Positions 39,180 through 48,828 of a stretch of DNA of 64,000 bases are shown here, piece after piece. The DNA is taken from NCBI GenBank assembly GCA_964609825.1, contig CAZSSH010000005.1, forward strand, positions 310,001 through 374,000, written 5' to 3'. The stretch comes from CAZSSH01 sp964609825 (GTDB lineage: Bacteria; Verrucomicrobiota; Lentisphaeria; Victivallales; Victivallaceae). Under the pieces are notes generated by a model. The model saw only the letters and a program-made list of their open reading frames with translations. It was not told where the DNA came from and did not search any database. The position numbers and the translations under genes are program-made. The stretch's first letter is position 1, and every line of letters starts with the position of its first letter.

Positions 39180-39800
39180 ATGGATTTTTTAAATAATGTA
39201 AACTGGCATGAGCTCTTGCAGACCTACGGGTACTGGGCTATCTTGCTCGGGACCTTTCTGGAAGGCGAGACGATTGTCATTTTGGCCGGGCTGCTGGTTG
39301 CCAACGGTCACATGGAGTTTATGCCGGTGGTGTTGTGCGCCTTTACCGGGACGACGCTGAGCGACCAGTTGATGTTCAGCATCGGCAAATACAAAGGGCA
39401 GGCGCTGCTGACACGCTTCCCCCGGCTGGACCGCAACCGCGAGCGGGCCTCGGCATTGCTGGAAAAGTACGATATCTTACTCATCCTGGGCTTCCGCTTC
39501 ATTTACGGCATCCGCAACGTTACGCCGATCGTGCTCGGCTTGAGCAATCTCAAACATTGGCGCTTTTTGCTGTTAAACATTGTCGGCTCGTCGGTATGGG
39601 CGCTCACGTTTACCGCCGCCGGGTACTATTTCGGGCAGGCCATCGGCTATGTGATGCATATTTTCGGCATCTCGATGCTGGGGTTGGTGATTGTTGCCGC
39701 TTTGGTGTTTGGCGGCATTTACCTTTACCGCCGCAAGCGCCAAAAGGCCAAGGCTGCGGTCGCGGCTTTGACGATGACCGACGACTCCCAATCGCGCTGA
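39180..39800 (+). CDS. DedA family membrane protein
   Basis: 206 residues. DedA features: YGYWAILLGTFLEGETIVIL with the conserved acidic FLEGE, a DQLMFSIGKYKG helix, and FGFRFIYGIRNVTP-like segment (LGFRFIYGIRNVTPIVLGLS) with its Arg residues. Four or more membrane segments and a basic C-terminal tail. DedA proteins are proton-dependent, with suggested roles in lipid (undecaprenyl phosphate) translocation. There is no strong ribosome site before the ATG at 39180. Confidence 0.9.
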   Translation: MDFLNNVNWHELLQTYGYWAILLGTFLEGETIVILAGLLVANGHMEFMPVVLCAFTGTTLSDQLMFSIGKYKGQALLTRFPRLDRNRERASALLEKYDILLILGFRFIYGIRNVTPIVLGLSNLKHWRFLLLNIVGSSVWALTFTAAGYYFGQAIGYVMHIFGISMLGLVIVAALVFGGIYLYRRKRQKAKAAVAALTMTDDSQSR

Positions 39801-39875
39801 GCTCGGTGCCGGTTTGCGTAGATACGTATCTGTCTTTTTTTGATTGAATTTTCCTCATTTTTTTCAAAAATACTA

Positions 39876-39904
39876 TTGACTTTGATCCTCTTTTGTGGTA
39901 TAAT
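39876..39904 (+). promoter_or_regulatory. Strong predicted promoter of the pseudopilin/GntR/GH99-like operon
   Basis: TTGACT, a 17-base spacer, then TATAAT, the closest match to the sigma-70 consensus in the window. It lies 59 bases upstream of the pseudopilin start. Confidence 0.75.
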
Positions 39905-39963
39905 TAGTCTAGTCCATTTAGTAAAAACGCAACTTGGCTTGCAAAAACCGGGAGGAATTGACA

Positions 39964-40734
39964 ATGATGCAACGGACGAAAATTTTTACCCTGATCGAGC
40001 TTTTGGTAGTAATTGCGATTATCGCCATTTTGGCATCGATGCTGCTGCCCGCTTTAAACAAGGCCCGCAGCCGCGCCAAATCGACCAAGTGCATCAACAA
40101 CTTAAAGCAAGTCGGTCTGGCCGATACCATGTACACCGCGGATTACAGCGGCTGGTTGTACGGGCCGCGGCTCAAAGCGGCGCCGTCAGCGGCGGTTACC
40201 GGGACGATTACGAGTGACTCATGGTTGACCAGTATTGCCAATTTGGGTTATATCGGTCGCTATGATACGATCAAAAAAGGTCAGCCTTATGTCCTAAGCT
40301 GCCCCTCGGTCTACCCGGCCGGGATATTTGACCACGAGTATCGCGGCTATGCCAAGCGCGGATTTTATAACAACAACGGCAACAATGACTGTTTTTGGAA
40401 AATGCGCGGCAACGGTTTCTCTTTTGTCAAAGGTCCGGGGGTGTCCGCGAGTGACAACCGGCCCAACTTGGCCGACGGCACTGCGCCGTATGATAAACTC
40501 TCTCCGGCATTGTTTGTAACGACCTACGACAATGCGCAGCTGATCAGCGCAAGCACCGGCCAATGGTCGCAATTGATGTATGCCTCGTTTGAAAACTTTA
40601 ATCTCGCCCACGGCGGCAAGGGCTCGGTGCTTTTTTATGACGGCCACGTCGTTTTGGGGAGAAAAAAATTCCGGACGTTTACCAATGCGGTCAACTCCGA
40701 TACGCAAACCATCCGGGTGGGGATCAGCGAATGA
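39964..40734 (+). CDS. Type II pseudopilin-like protein with DGH motif
   Basis: 256 residues from the ATG at 39964 (GGGAGG upstream, spacing eight). N-terminus MMQRTKIFTLIELLVVIAI then LASMLLPALNKARSRAKS, and C-terminal LFYDGHVVLGRKKF. The residue before the predicted cleavage is Ile. It is the first gene after the strongest promoter in the window, and its stop overlaps the start of the GntR-type regulator by four bases. Confidence 0.85.
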   Translation: MMQRTKIFTLIELLVVIAIIAILASMLLPALNKARSRAKSTKCINNLKQVGLADTMYTADYSGWLYGPRLKAAPSAAVTGTITSDSWLTSIANLGYIGRYDTIKKGQPYVLSCPSVYPAGIFDHEYRGYAKRGFYNNNGNNDCFWKMRGNGFSFVKGPGVSASDNRPNLADGTAPYDKLSPALFVTTYDNAQLISASTGQWSQLMYASFENFNLAHGGKGSVLFYDGHVVLGRKKFRTFTNAVNSDTQTIRVGISE

Positions 40735-41840
40735 TGAGCAATGATAAAAAAAACGCAACCATGCATCAGCAGCTCAAAGAGTCGATGCTCAAAGATATTT
40801 TGTCTTTGGCCATCGGTACAAGGCTGCCGTCGGAGCGTCAGTTGGCCGACCGTTTCAACGTTTGCCGCGCAACGGTCAGTAAAGTCATGGAGGAGTTGGT
40901 GCTGGAGGGCTATTTGAGCCGCAAGGTCGGCAGCGGCACCTTTGTGATGCCGGGTGATAAAACCGTGCGTCCCAATGTCGGGACCAAAAAGTCAAGAGGG
41001 GATATTATTGTCAGTTTTCCGGATTTTTTCTCTTACGGCATTTGGGAGATGGTGCATTATCTGGAGCTGGCCGCGATGCGCGAAAACTGCAATTTGGTCA
41101 GCATCAAAACTTACCCCGAGAGCGATTACTCAACCTTGCTTGCGGCCGCGCGCTCAAGCGACCAATTGCTGGGCGTCGTTTTGGTGTTGGGGGCGCCGAT
41201 CACCAAATCGGTATTGCGCGATCTCGACGAGTTGACCGTGCCGGTGATTGTCTTTGGTGAAATTGAGGAGGTGGGGGCGTATCACAATTTTTATGAAATC
41301 GCCGACGACCACTTTCAGTCCGGTTTCATCAAGATGAATACTTTGCTGGAGGCCGGGCACCGCCATATCGGCTTTGTCCCCAACGAGCCGTCTTCCCTGG
41401 CCGGCAATCAGGTGATCCGCGGGATTAAACAAGCGTTGTACCGCCGCAAATTGCGCTGGGGCGACGTGGTGCAGCCGGAGAGCCGCAACCGTTTTTGGCA
41501 GAGCCCGATGCATGCGGGGTATGTGCAAACCTTGGAAGTGCTCAAAAAAGACCCGTCCGTCACTGCCGTCATTGTCGATACCGCCCCCGGGGCCATCGGC
41601 GCATTGCGGGCGCTTTATGAGCTCAAGCTGCGCTGCCCGGAGGACGTGAGCGTCATCACCGCCCTCGGCTGGGCCGATATTGAGAGCTACACCGCGCCCA
41701 AACTTACCCTGACCTCGGTGTCGCAGCCGGCGAAAATCGATATTGCCATGCAAATTGTGCTGGATCGTGCGAGTGTCAAAGCCAAAAGTTTCTTGATTGA
41801 GTCGGTGTTGATTTCCCGGGAGAGTGTGAAAACATTATGA
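40731..41840 (+). CDS. GntR-type regulator with LacI-like sensor domain
   Basis: 369 residues. The N-terminal winged helix is GntR-type (LKDILSLAIGTRLPSERQLA then RFNVCRATVSKVMEELVLEG and KVGSGTFV). The C-terminal ~270 residues are a LacI/periplasmic-binding-protein-like sugar sensor (LLGVVLVLGAPIT, HRHIGFVPNEPS, AVIVDTAPGAIGALRALYEL), the AraR arrangement. It overlaps the pseudopilin gene by four bases and the GH99-like gene by four bases, so three products are translationally linked. It probably regulates this operon in response to the released sugar. Confidence 0.88.
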   Translation: MMSNDKKNATMHQQLKESMLKDILSLAIGTRLPSERQLADRFNVCRATVSKVMEELVLEGYLSRKVGSGTFVMPGDKTVRPNVGTKKSRGDIIVSFPDFFSYGIWEMVHYLELAAMRENCNLVSIKTYPESDYSTLLAAARSSDQLLGVVLVLGAPITKSVLRDLDELTVPVIVFGEIEEVGAYHNFYEIADDHFQSGFIKMNTLLEAGHRHIGFVPNEPSSLAGNQVIRGIKQALYRRKLRWGDVVQPESRNRFWQSPMHAGYVQTLEVLKKDPSVTAVIVDTAPGAIGALRALYELKLRCPEDVSVITALGWADIESYTAPKLTLTSVSQPAKIDIAMQIVLDRASVKAKSFLIESVLISRESVKTL

Positions 41841-43771
41841 AACAATATTTAATTATCTTGTCGGCATTGGCGGCTGCGAATTTGTTTGCCGCCGATCATG
41901 CGGTATTGTACAAAGATCCGGTGCCGGGCGACAAAACCGTGGCGGCGGCGCGCGAGTTAAAGATCCAAATCCCGGTGATGGTGCGCGAGTGGCACATCTG
42001 GTGGGGGGCTCCCTACGGCGGGCGTCCGCACTTGCCGCGCTGGATGCACTGGAAAGGTCAGCAGTTGCTGGGAGAGTACAATCCCGCGACCACCATCGAG
42101 CAGCTGCGCCCGGAGAGCTACTGGCGGCGCTGGCTCAACTCGTCCGGCTACCCTTTGATCGGGCCTTATGACTCGGCTCAGCCGTCAATCATCCGCTGGC
42201 AGCTCGAGTCGGCCAAAAATGCCGGGCTCTCCGGGATGTACATCCACTTGTGGCCGTCGTTGTGGGATGACGGGGTGGATATGACGCCGCAGCCGATTTT
42301 TGAAACCGTCCTTGATACGGCGGCTGCGCTTGACTACCCGGTGGCGATCCATGATGAAATCGCTTTTCGCGGGCCTAAAATCACCAAGGCGCAGCAGCTT
42401 GACAACTCGATCCGCCGCACGGTGTTGCTCCTCAAGCGTTACGGCAAACACCCGGGCTGGATGAAAGCGGACGGTTTCCCGGTTTATTATTTCCAAAATT
42501 GGAATACTTGGATCAAGCCCGCCGAATTGGCGCAGTATCTGCAAGCGGTGGAAAAACAGGCCGGACCGGTTTATTGGGTCGTGGAGCAGGGGCAAAATGA
42601 CGAAGTGTTTCAGATTCCCGAAATCAAGATGGTATTCAGCCACAACAACAGTTATTTTATCCACGCCGAGCCTTTCGGCCTTGATCCCAAGCCGTGGGGC
42701 AAGCTCGCCGAGTCGATGAAAAAATCGGCGGATATGGCGCGCAAATACAACAAAAAATTCGGCATGACGGTGTATTCAAGGTTTAACAACAACTTTGACC
42801 GGGGGACTCCGGGGCACGGCAAAATTCCGGCCGAGGATGGGATGTTTTACGTCAACTCTTTAAAGCAGGCAATGCAGTTTTCGCCCGATGTCCTGATCGT
42901 CAACCAGTGGAACGACTTTGAGGAAGGGGCCTTTCTCGAGCCCGCGTGGGACTGCGACGGCTTTAACGGCGATCCGTACCGCTACTTGCGCATTACCGCC
43001 GCCGCCCTCAACCGCGACTTTGTCCCGGCCAAGCTCCCCGAGCGCGACGAGATCGACCCCTATATCCGCCGTAAACTTTTCGGCGACGCGAAGCCCGGCG
43101 ATTTGGGGCCGGTGAGCGCACCGCCGGTGTTGGCCGACGGCAAACTCAAGTTTGACTTTGTCGCCGACGGGCCCCAGGCGGAAACCGTTGCTGTCCTCCA
43201 ACCGGAGCTCCCCCGCTGGTCGTGGGATGATATGGTGTACCGGGGGCAAACGCTGCGCCTCGGCAACTGGAGCGCGGTGAAGCCCGGCGGCGTGATTGCG
43301 GGCAATGACGAGCTGAGATTTTATGTCACAGCGTTAACATCGAGTCAACCGGCCACTTGGTGGCTCGGCATCCATTACGCGGCCGGGGCGGACAGCAAGA
43401 TTGTGGTCAATTACCGCTCGGATATGGAGAATTTCCGGCGCGACTCCAAATGGGAGCGCAAGGGCGTCGAGCTCTCGACCGGCATCACCACGCGTTTGGC
43501 CGACAGTACGGTCTTTACGTGGGTGCCCTTGTATGACGCCGCGTTTTCGGGCGACGAGGGCGATCTCTTGATCACTTTGGGCGGCAAAAAGGCCGAATCC
43601 AAGGTCAAAGAGCTGATCCTCTATCACCCAAAATTGGCCGTGAAGCGTTTGCCCGCCGCCGACTTGGTCGCGCTTCCCAAGGAGGTCAAGTCGGACAAAC
43701 CATTGGTCACCGTGCCGTTTGACGCCTTGGGCAACCCCGGCATCCCGTTTTTGTTGATCAACCGCAAATAA
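41837..43771 (+). CDS. Secreted GH99/WbsX-like glycosidase, copy 1
   Basis: 644 residues with a signal peptide (MKQYLIILSALAAANLFA). The catalytic half contains VREWHIWWGAPYGG, GYPLIGPYDSAQPSIIRWQ, a PVAIHDEIAFRG strand and QWNDFEEGAFLEPAWD, the WND-x-x-EG pattern seen in GH99/GH71 and WbsX-type proteins. The C-terminal ~200 residues are beta-rich. Enzymatic activity is inferred from the fold only; GH99 members act on alpha-mannosides. A paralogue follows 12 bases downstream. Confidence 0.6.
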   Translation: MKQYLIILSALAAANLFAADHAVLYKDPVPGDKTVAAARELKIQIPVMVREWHIWWGAPYGGRPHLPRWMHWKGQQLLGEYNPATTIEQLRPESYWRRWLNSSGYPLIGPYDSAQPSIIRWQLESAKNAGLSGMYIHLWPSLWDDGVDMTPQPIFETVLDTAAALDYPVAIHDEIAFRGPKITKAQQLDNSIRRTVLLLKRYGKHPGWMKADGFPVYYFQNWNTWIKPAELAQYLQAVEKQAGPVYWVVEQGQNDEVFQIPEIKMVFSHNNSYFIHAEPFGLDPKPWGKLAESMKKSADMARKYNKKFGMTVYSRFNNNFDRGTPGHGKIPAEDGMFYVNSLKQAMQFSPDVLIVNQWNDFEEGAFLEPAWDCDGFNGDPYRYLRITAAALNRDFVPAKLPERDEIDPYIRRKLFGDAKPGDLGPVSAPPVLADGKLKFDFVADGPQAETVAVLQPELPRWSWDDMVYRGQTLRLGNWSAVKPGGVIAGNDELRFYVTALTSSQPATWWLGIHYAAGADSKIVVNYRSDMENFRRDSKWERKGVELSTGITTRLADSTVFTWVPLYDAAFSGDEGDLLITLGGKKAESKVKELILYHPKLAVKRLPAADLVALPKEVKSDKPLVTVPFDALGNPGIPFLLINRK

Positions 43772-43783
43772 GGACGATATACG

Positions 43784-46321
43784 ATGAAAAAAGTTTTAAC
43801 CATGCTGATGATTGCCGCCGGTTTCGCGGTTACGGGCGTCGAGCTCTCCAAGGAGAGTTTCGGGCTTCTTAAAAATACCCCAGTTTACATTCAGGAGTGG
43901 CATATCTGGTGGGGCTTCCCTTACCCCGACCGGCAGGCCCCGATGCTGCACATGGATTGTACCTTGACGAGCGACCGCGAGCCGTGGCGGTTAAATTGGA
44001 ACCGCAACGGCTACCCCCTGGTCGGTCTTTATGACGCAGCCAACCCGGAGATCATCCGCTGGCAGATCCGCTGCCAAAAAGCCGCCGGGCTCACCTCGAC
44101 GGCGGTGATGATCCACCCGGATATGAAAGACGGCATCGCGTATATCCAGGAGGGGCGCGACAATATGATCAAAACCATCCTCGACATCGCCGCCGGGGAG
44201 AAATACCCCGTGTTTTTTATGGACGAAGTCGCCTTTCGCAAGGGCTCCGTGTGTCAAAAGCCCGAGGTGATGGCCGAACGGGTGATCCGGTTTGTCAAAA
44301 AATACGGCAACCATCCGGGACTCTATAAAATTGACGGCAAGGTCGTCTATTACTTTCAGACCTACGGTTACAAGATTACCCCCGAGGAGCTGCAAAATAT
44401 GTTTGCCTCAGTGGAGAAATCGGTGGGGCCGGTCCACTGGATGATCTTCGGCTCGGTCAGCCGCTTCGGCAGCATCCCGCAGCTGGCCCGGATCGTCGAC
44501 GGCGCCAATCTTCACCGCCGCGACAGCAAAACGCGCGAGTGGGATATGGCCAAGCAAAGCGCCCAGGGCATCTTTGCCGAGGGCCGCAAGCAGGGCAAAC
44601 TCGTGACCGACATGCAATACCCCAAATTTGACGGCACCAGTCAGCCGTGGCGGCAGACGGGGGTTTATCAATACGGCCAAAACGGCAAATTTTTGGAGAA
44701 AACGCTGCTCGATTCGTGGCAGTACAAGCCCGATTTTATCATGCTCTCATCATGGAACGATTGGGAGGAGGGGGCTAACTTTGAGCCGGGCTGGGATTTT
44801 GACGGTTATGCGGGCGACCCTTATGCCTACTGCAAAGTGATTGCCCATCTGCGCGGCATTGAGTTTGTGCCGCCGCCGTTTCCGGCCAAGGCGAGCGTCC
44901 ACCCGACGATTTGGGAGAAGCTCAATTACGGCGACGGCGCGGGCCCGGTGATTGATAAAATCGAGCGCTCCAACGTCCGCGGCGGCGCGCTTGCCGTCAC
45001 CGCCCGCGATACGGTCAACCCGGTGACGGCGCTGGAGGTGACTTATGGTGGCGATTTGTATTACCTTGCTCCTGACGGCGGCAATCTTAAAGTCGTTGAC
45101 AACAAGATCGGCAAATTGGAGCGTGTGCTTGACGCCTTTGATTTCTCCCCCGGCATGGGCGGCAAAGTCGGCAACGAGTCGGTCGAATTGACCGCGCCCG
45201 AGCTGGCGCAATACAGCGACAATTTTTACATCGGCGTCGCCACCAACTTTGACCCGCAAAAGCCGCTGGCGCCGGTGTCGGTCACGGTCAATTGCGCCAA
45301 GCCGGTGATGCTCTATGAGCCCATCGGCGGCGTCAAGACCAGTGATACTGTTAATCTTGCGCCGTACCCGCGCTCAAGTCAGTTAAACAGCGAGTATTGG
45401 AACGGCTGGCGGACCAATGTCGCCTTAGTGCCGCGCCCGGTTTCCTTTAAGGAACAGCCGCTCAAGCTCACCGCACCCAACCAGCTGGTCGGCCTCGTCG
45501 CTTTGCTCAAGGGCGAAGTCAACCCCGACCGGGTGACGACCGAGGGCGTTAACGTGGACGAAAAAGGGCTGAGTAAAAAATTCTATTTGACTTTGCCCGA
45601 CAGCGTATTGGGCAAACCCGGCGCTCATTTTGTCTGGCTGCGTGCTCAGGATGCGGCGGGCAACTGGGGGAGCCCGGTGCTGTACGCTGTGCCCAACTAT
45701 GAGTTTTACGACCGCGCCAAGGCGTCGGAGGTCAAAGAAGCGCCGCTCGCGGTCGCCGGATCCTTGCTCGCCGATAATTGCAGCGACCCCAAGTTGTGGA
45801 AAGTTTTGGAGCAAAACCCGCTGAGTACCCGCGAGAGCGAGGTCAAGGTGATTTCGAGCCGCTTTGCTTTGGGCAACGGCTTGGTGATGCGCGAGTTTCC
45901 GGCTGTCAGCGACGGCGTGTTTACCCTTCGCTTTCAGGCCGGGCATCTGTCATGGGAGCGGCTCTTAATCGTCTGGATTACCGATGCCTCCGGCAGCAAA
46001 GGCTACGGCATTGCGTGGGACTCGGCCAAAGAGTCGATGGCCAAGGGCGGCGGCACGGTGTCGCTCCTCAAATTGGACGGCGAAGCCGTCACTTGGGCGA
46101 CCAAGGGGCAAAAGCTTAAAACCGTGGACTCGGGGCACTTTGCCGTGAGTGAAAATCTCGCTTATTTTACCGTCAACCGCAACGCCGCCGGGGAAATCTC
46201 CGTTAGCGTCGACGGCAAAGAGTTGATCAAAGTCAAGGATGAGTCATTCAAAGACTTGAGCCGCATTTATCTGCGCGGCAACCAGACGCAAATCTTGGAC
46301 GACATTGTTGTAAGTAAATAA
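43784..46321 (+). CDS. Secreted GH99/WbsX-like glycosidase, copy 2
   Basis: 845 residues with a signal peptide (MKKVLTMLMIAAGFAVTG). It shares blocks with its neighbour: IQEWHIWWGFPYPD, GYPLVGLYDAANPEIIRWQ, and SSWNDWEEGANFEPGWD followed by DGYAGDPY. It is ~200 residues longer, with an additional C-terminal beta domain (LLADNCSDPKLWKVLEQNP, then ISVSVDGKELIKV and a final YLRGNQTQILDDIVV), probably a binding module. The two paralogues are presumably complementary enzymes for one polysaccharide. A terminator follows. Confidence 0.6.
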   Translation: MKKVLTMLMIAAGFAVTGVELSKESFGLLKNTPVYIQEWHIWWGFPYPDRQAPMLHMDCTLTSDREPWRLNWNRNGYPLVGLYDAANPEIIRWQIRCQKAAGLTSTAVMIHPDMKDGIAYIQEGRDNMIKTILDIAAGEKYPVFFMDEVAFRKGSVCQKPEVMAERVIRFVKKYGNHPGLYKIDGKVVYYFQTYGYKITPEELQNMFASVEKSVGPVHWMIFGSVSRFGSIPQLARIVDGANLHRRDSKTREWDMAKQSAQGIFAEGRKQGKLVTDMQYPKFDGTSQPWRQTGVYQYGQNGKFLEKTLLDSWQYKPDFIMLSSWNDWEEGANFEPGWDFDGYAGDPYAYCKVIAHLRGIEFVPPPFPAKASVHPTIWEKLNYGDGAGPVIDKIERSNVRGGALAVTARDTVNPVTALEVTYGGDLYYLAPDGGNLKVVDNKIGKLERVLDAFDFSPGMGGKVGNESVELTAPELAQYSDNFYIGVATNFDPQKPLAPVSVTVNCAKPVMLYEPIGGVKTSDTVNLAPYPRSSQLNSEYWNGWRTNVALVPRPVSFKEQPLKLTAPNQLVGLVALLKGEVNPDRVTTEGVNVDEKGLSKKFYLTLPDSVLGKPGAHFVWLRAQDAAGNWGSPVLYAVPNYEFYDRAKASEVKEAPLAVAGSLLADNCSDPKLWKVLEQNPLSTRESEVKVISSRFALGNGLVMREFPAVSDGVFTLRFQAGHLSWERLLIVWITDASGSKGYGIAWDSAKESMAKGGGTVSLLKLDGEAVTWATKGQKLKTVDSGHFAVSENLAYFTVNRNAAGEISVSVDGKELIKVKDESFKDLSRIYLRGNQTQILDDIVVSK

Positions 46322-46335
46322 CCAAGCCCCCTTTG

Positions 46336-46382
46336 ACCCCGGACGGTGTGGAAATTGATTTTTCTGCCGCCCGGGGTTTTTT
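46336..46382 (+). terminator. Intrinsic terminator of the GH99-like operon
   Basis: Arms ACCCCGGACGG (46336-46346) and CCGCCCGGGGT (46367-46377), 10 of 11 positions paired, followed by a T run. Confidence 0.8.
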
Positions 46383-46384
46383 GT

Positions 46385-47548
46385 TTACTCCTGGGTCAAA
46401 AAAAGCTCGTCGACCGGGGAGTTGATCTCCATATACTCGTCGCGGTTGCGCAGCTCACACCGGATGGTTTTGCCGGCGGTGTTTGCCGTCACGGTGGTAT
46501 TTTTGACTTTGCCCAAGTAGAGCGTCGGCTTGTCCGGCATCGCGTCAATGTTATAATTGCGCACCAGATTTTTGACCGTAAAGTTGCGGACGCGCGTCTC
46601 GCAGCAGATCATCCCTTTTTCGCGGACGGCCCGGGAGGAGTGGATGTAAAAGCCGTCGATCTCGATGTTTTCCACCAAGCCGGTGCCCTCGGGGTAATCG
46701 TTTTCCCCCTCCGGGGTGACCAAGGGGGTGCGGCAGTAACGCGCGCCGTCCATATTGATGGCAAAGTTGCGGCAGCCGCAAACGAGATTGTAAAACTTGA
46801 GATTGCGGATCGGCGAATTGACGCTCAGCATGCGGATCGCGGCATGGCAGTCGTCGGCAAAAATATCGCGGAAAACGATGTCCTCAATGGGCCCGCATAA
46901 TAAATCGCGGTTCTCCAGACGCACCAGGCTGTCGTCGGCGTTGAGGGCGAGCATGTCGTCGTTGGTCTGGCCGGGGGTAACGGCGCGGATGTTCTCCACC
47001 CAGCCGTGGCGGACAAAGCCGGCAAAGTGCAATCCGTCCTGATTAAAGGCGGGCTTTTCGCTGGAGAAACGGATGTTTTTAATGATGAAGTCCTCGATTT
47101 TGCAAAAACGCGTGTAGTACACGACCGAGTTGGCAATCTCGATATCCTCCAGCACCAGATTTTTAACGTTGAAAAAGTTGAGCACCGTTCCCGACCACGC
47201 CTCGGGGTTAAAGAGATTGTCATTGTCCTTGGTGTTGTATTTGCCTTGATTGTTGCCGTCAAAGACGCCGCCGGTGATTTTAATGTCATGGTCGCCGCCG
47301 GCGTGATTGCCGTTGGTCAGCAAAAAGTCGCCGCGCTTTTTGGGCGTGTCGCCGCAGTGGATCAGACGCGCTCCCGGCAACAGCTCCAAATGGGTCTTGG
47401 ACCGGATTTGGAGCGTCCGGGTAATCCGGTAATTGCCCGCGGGGATGACGACGTGCCCGGCCAGATCGAGCGCCTGCTGGATCGCCGCGTCATCGGCGGT
47501 GAGGCCGTCGCCGGTGGCGTTGAAATCTTTGACGTTATTGGGATTCAT
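46385..47548 (-). CDS. GH28-like right-handed beta-helix protein
   Basis: 387 residues without a signal peptide, so probably cytoplasmic. The N-terminus FNATGDGLTADDAAIQQALD is the usual entry of GH28/pectate-lyase-type beta-helices. Candidate catalytic segments are NQDGLHF (for the GH28 NTDG) and TNDDMLALN (for DDCIA), followed by a beta-helix of NI.. and NLKF repeats. The family hydrolyses galacturonans and related chains; whether this variant is active is unclear. It lies 15 bases after the secreted helical protein gene. Confidence 0.72.
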   Translation of the reverse strand: MNPNNVKDFNATGDGLTADDAAIQQALDLAGHVVIPAGNYRITRTLQIRSKTHLELLPGARLIHCGDTPKKRGDFLLTNGNHAGGDHDIKITGGVFDGNNQGKYNTKDNDNLFNPEAWSGTVLNFFNVKNLVLEDIEIANSVVYYTRFCKIEDFIIKNIRFSSEKPAFNQDGLHFAGFVRHGWVENIRAVTPGQTNDDMLALNADDSLVRLENRDLLCGPIEDIVFRDIFADDCHAAIRMLSVNSPIRNLKFYNLVCGCRNFAINMDGARYCRTPLVTPEGENDYPEGTGLVENIEIDGFYIHSSRAVREKGMICCETRVRNFTVKNLVRNYNIDAMPDKPTLYLGKVKNTTVTANTAGKTIRCELRNRDEYMEINSPVDELFLTQE

Positions 47549-47563
47549 AATGGATTCTTTCGG

Positions 47564-48619
47564 TTAAGGTTTTATTGTCATATTGCAAACACTGAGATAA
47601 CTTTGGATCCGGCTTTTTAAGGGCTCGGTGCTGTTTTCGGCATCCTTGAGCTCTTTGGCGATCGCTTCGGCGTCGGAATAACGCTTAAGAGAGAGCAATG
47701 CATACCCTTTTTTGACCAAAATCATGGCCCGCCCGGGGCCGTTGGCGCCGCGCTTGGTTTGCAGCAACGCGTCGGCGATGGGGAGCGCCGCCTCCGGTTG
47801 GTTGGTCACGAGCAATGCGTCAAGTTTGATATCCAAAATAAAAAAGTACATCGGGTCCGCCGGGTCCAGCTCCTCGTTGCCCAATAATTGCAGGACTCTT
47901 CGGGCGCTTGATTGCCGATCTTTGGCGGAGAAGCGCCCGGACGAATTTTCCCAAATGCGCTGGTATTCACTGCCGACGGCAACCTGGAGTTTGTGGCGGA
48001 AAGTGTCCGACAGTGTCTCATCAGCCAGCAGCAGCGACAACACTTGGTCGACGGCGGTGGCGCGGTTGACCATCGGCCCCTCCTGCTGTTTGGCCAGTTT
48101 TTCTTTTAAGGAGGCAATCTGGTCGCTGATTTCCAGTTTTTTGCGCTGACATTCGGCTTCTTTGAGTTCGCCCTTGGCCGATTTTCCGTCCAGCTCTTTG
48201 ATTTCGGACGCGGCAAGGGCGATGCTTTGGAGCAAGTCCTGGGCGGTCGGCTGCAGATCAGCCGCGTTGGCCGCCGCCCGCGCCCAGGCGTAATAGAGCT
48301 CGGTTTTGGCCTGCATGGAGTGCAACGAGAGTGCGAGTTTGGCCGCTTTGGCCGCGGGATCGGGGGTGTCAAAGTATTTGAGCGCCGCGGCGGCCAATGG
48401 ACGGTTGCTGACAAACAACGTCGGCTCGGCAGCCAGCATAAAATTGGTGCTGTAGATTTCATCAATGTCCCGCATGGCCATCTCAAAATTATCGTTGGCC
48501 AGATCGTAGGATATTTTTTGATACAATTGCATCAGCTTTTGCTGGTCCGCGGGCGACATCGGGGCGGCCGCCATGATGGCGGCAACGGCGAGCACCCAGA
48601 CGACAAACGCGATTTTCAT
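47564..48619 (-). CDS. Exported helical repeat (TPR-like) protein, unknown
   Basis: 351 residues with a signal peptide (MKIAFVVWVLAVAAIMAAA). The mature part is nearly all helical and Ala/Leu-rich, with a coiled-coil-like stretch (KLEISDQIASLKEKLAKQ). TPR-like pairs occur near the C-terminus (ALPIADALLQTKRGANGPGR, KKGYALLSLKRYSDAEAIAK). Probably a periplasmic scaffold or interaction protein. No specific family recognised. The GH28-like gene follows 15 bases downstream. Confidence 0.65.
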   Translation of the reverse strand: MKIAFVVWVLAVAAIMAAAPMSPADQQKLMQLYQKISYDLANDNFEMAMRDIDEIYSTNFMLAAEPTLFVSNRPLAAAALKYFDTPDPAAKAAKLALSLHSMQAKTELYYAWARAAANAADLQPTAQDLLQSIALAASEIKELDGKSAKGELKEAECQRKKLEISDQIASLKEKLAKQQEGPMVNRATAVDQVLSLLLADETLSDTFRHKLQVAVGSEYQRIWENSSGRFSAKDRQSSARRVLQLLGNEELDPADPMYFFILDIKLDALLVTNQPEAALPIADALLQTKRGANGPGRAMILVKKGYALLSLKRYSDAEAIAKELKDAENSTEPLKSRIQSYLSVCNMTIKP

Positions 48620-48738
48620 ATTATTTTACCTCAAAATAGACGGAAACTCAACGATAACATAATATATCAAGTTTCCGGCAAAATGCAATCGCGCAAATCG
48701 TAAAAAAATACGTTGTTTGCGCCGGGGTGTCGACTAAT

Positions 48739-48755
48739 ACAACTATTATGGTTGT
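48739..48755. promoter_or_regulatory. Sulfate-operon operator-like site 1
   Basis: ACAAC-N7-GTTGT perfect inverted repeat, about 98 bases upstream of site 2. Read on the opposite strand its spacer begins CA, as in sites 2 and 3. Confidence 0.6.
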
Positions 48756-48828
48756 GTTTGCCGTCGGATAAAACCGCCTCAAAAGTAATTATTTTCCAAA
48801 AATTTTTGATTTTTGTGTAAAAATCCGC

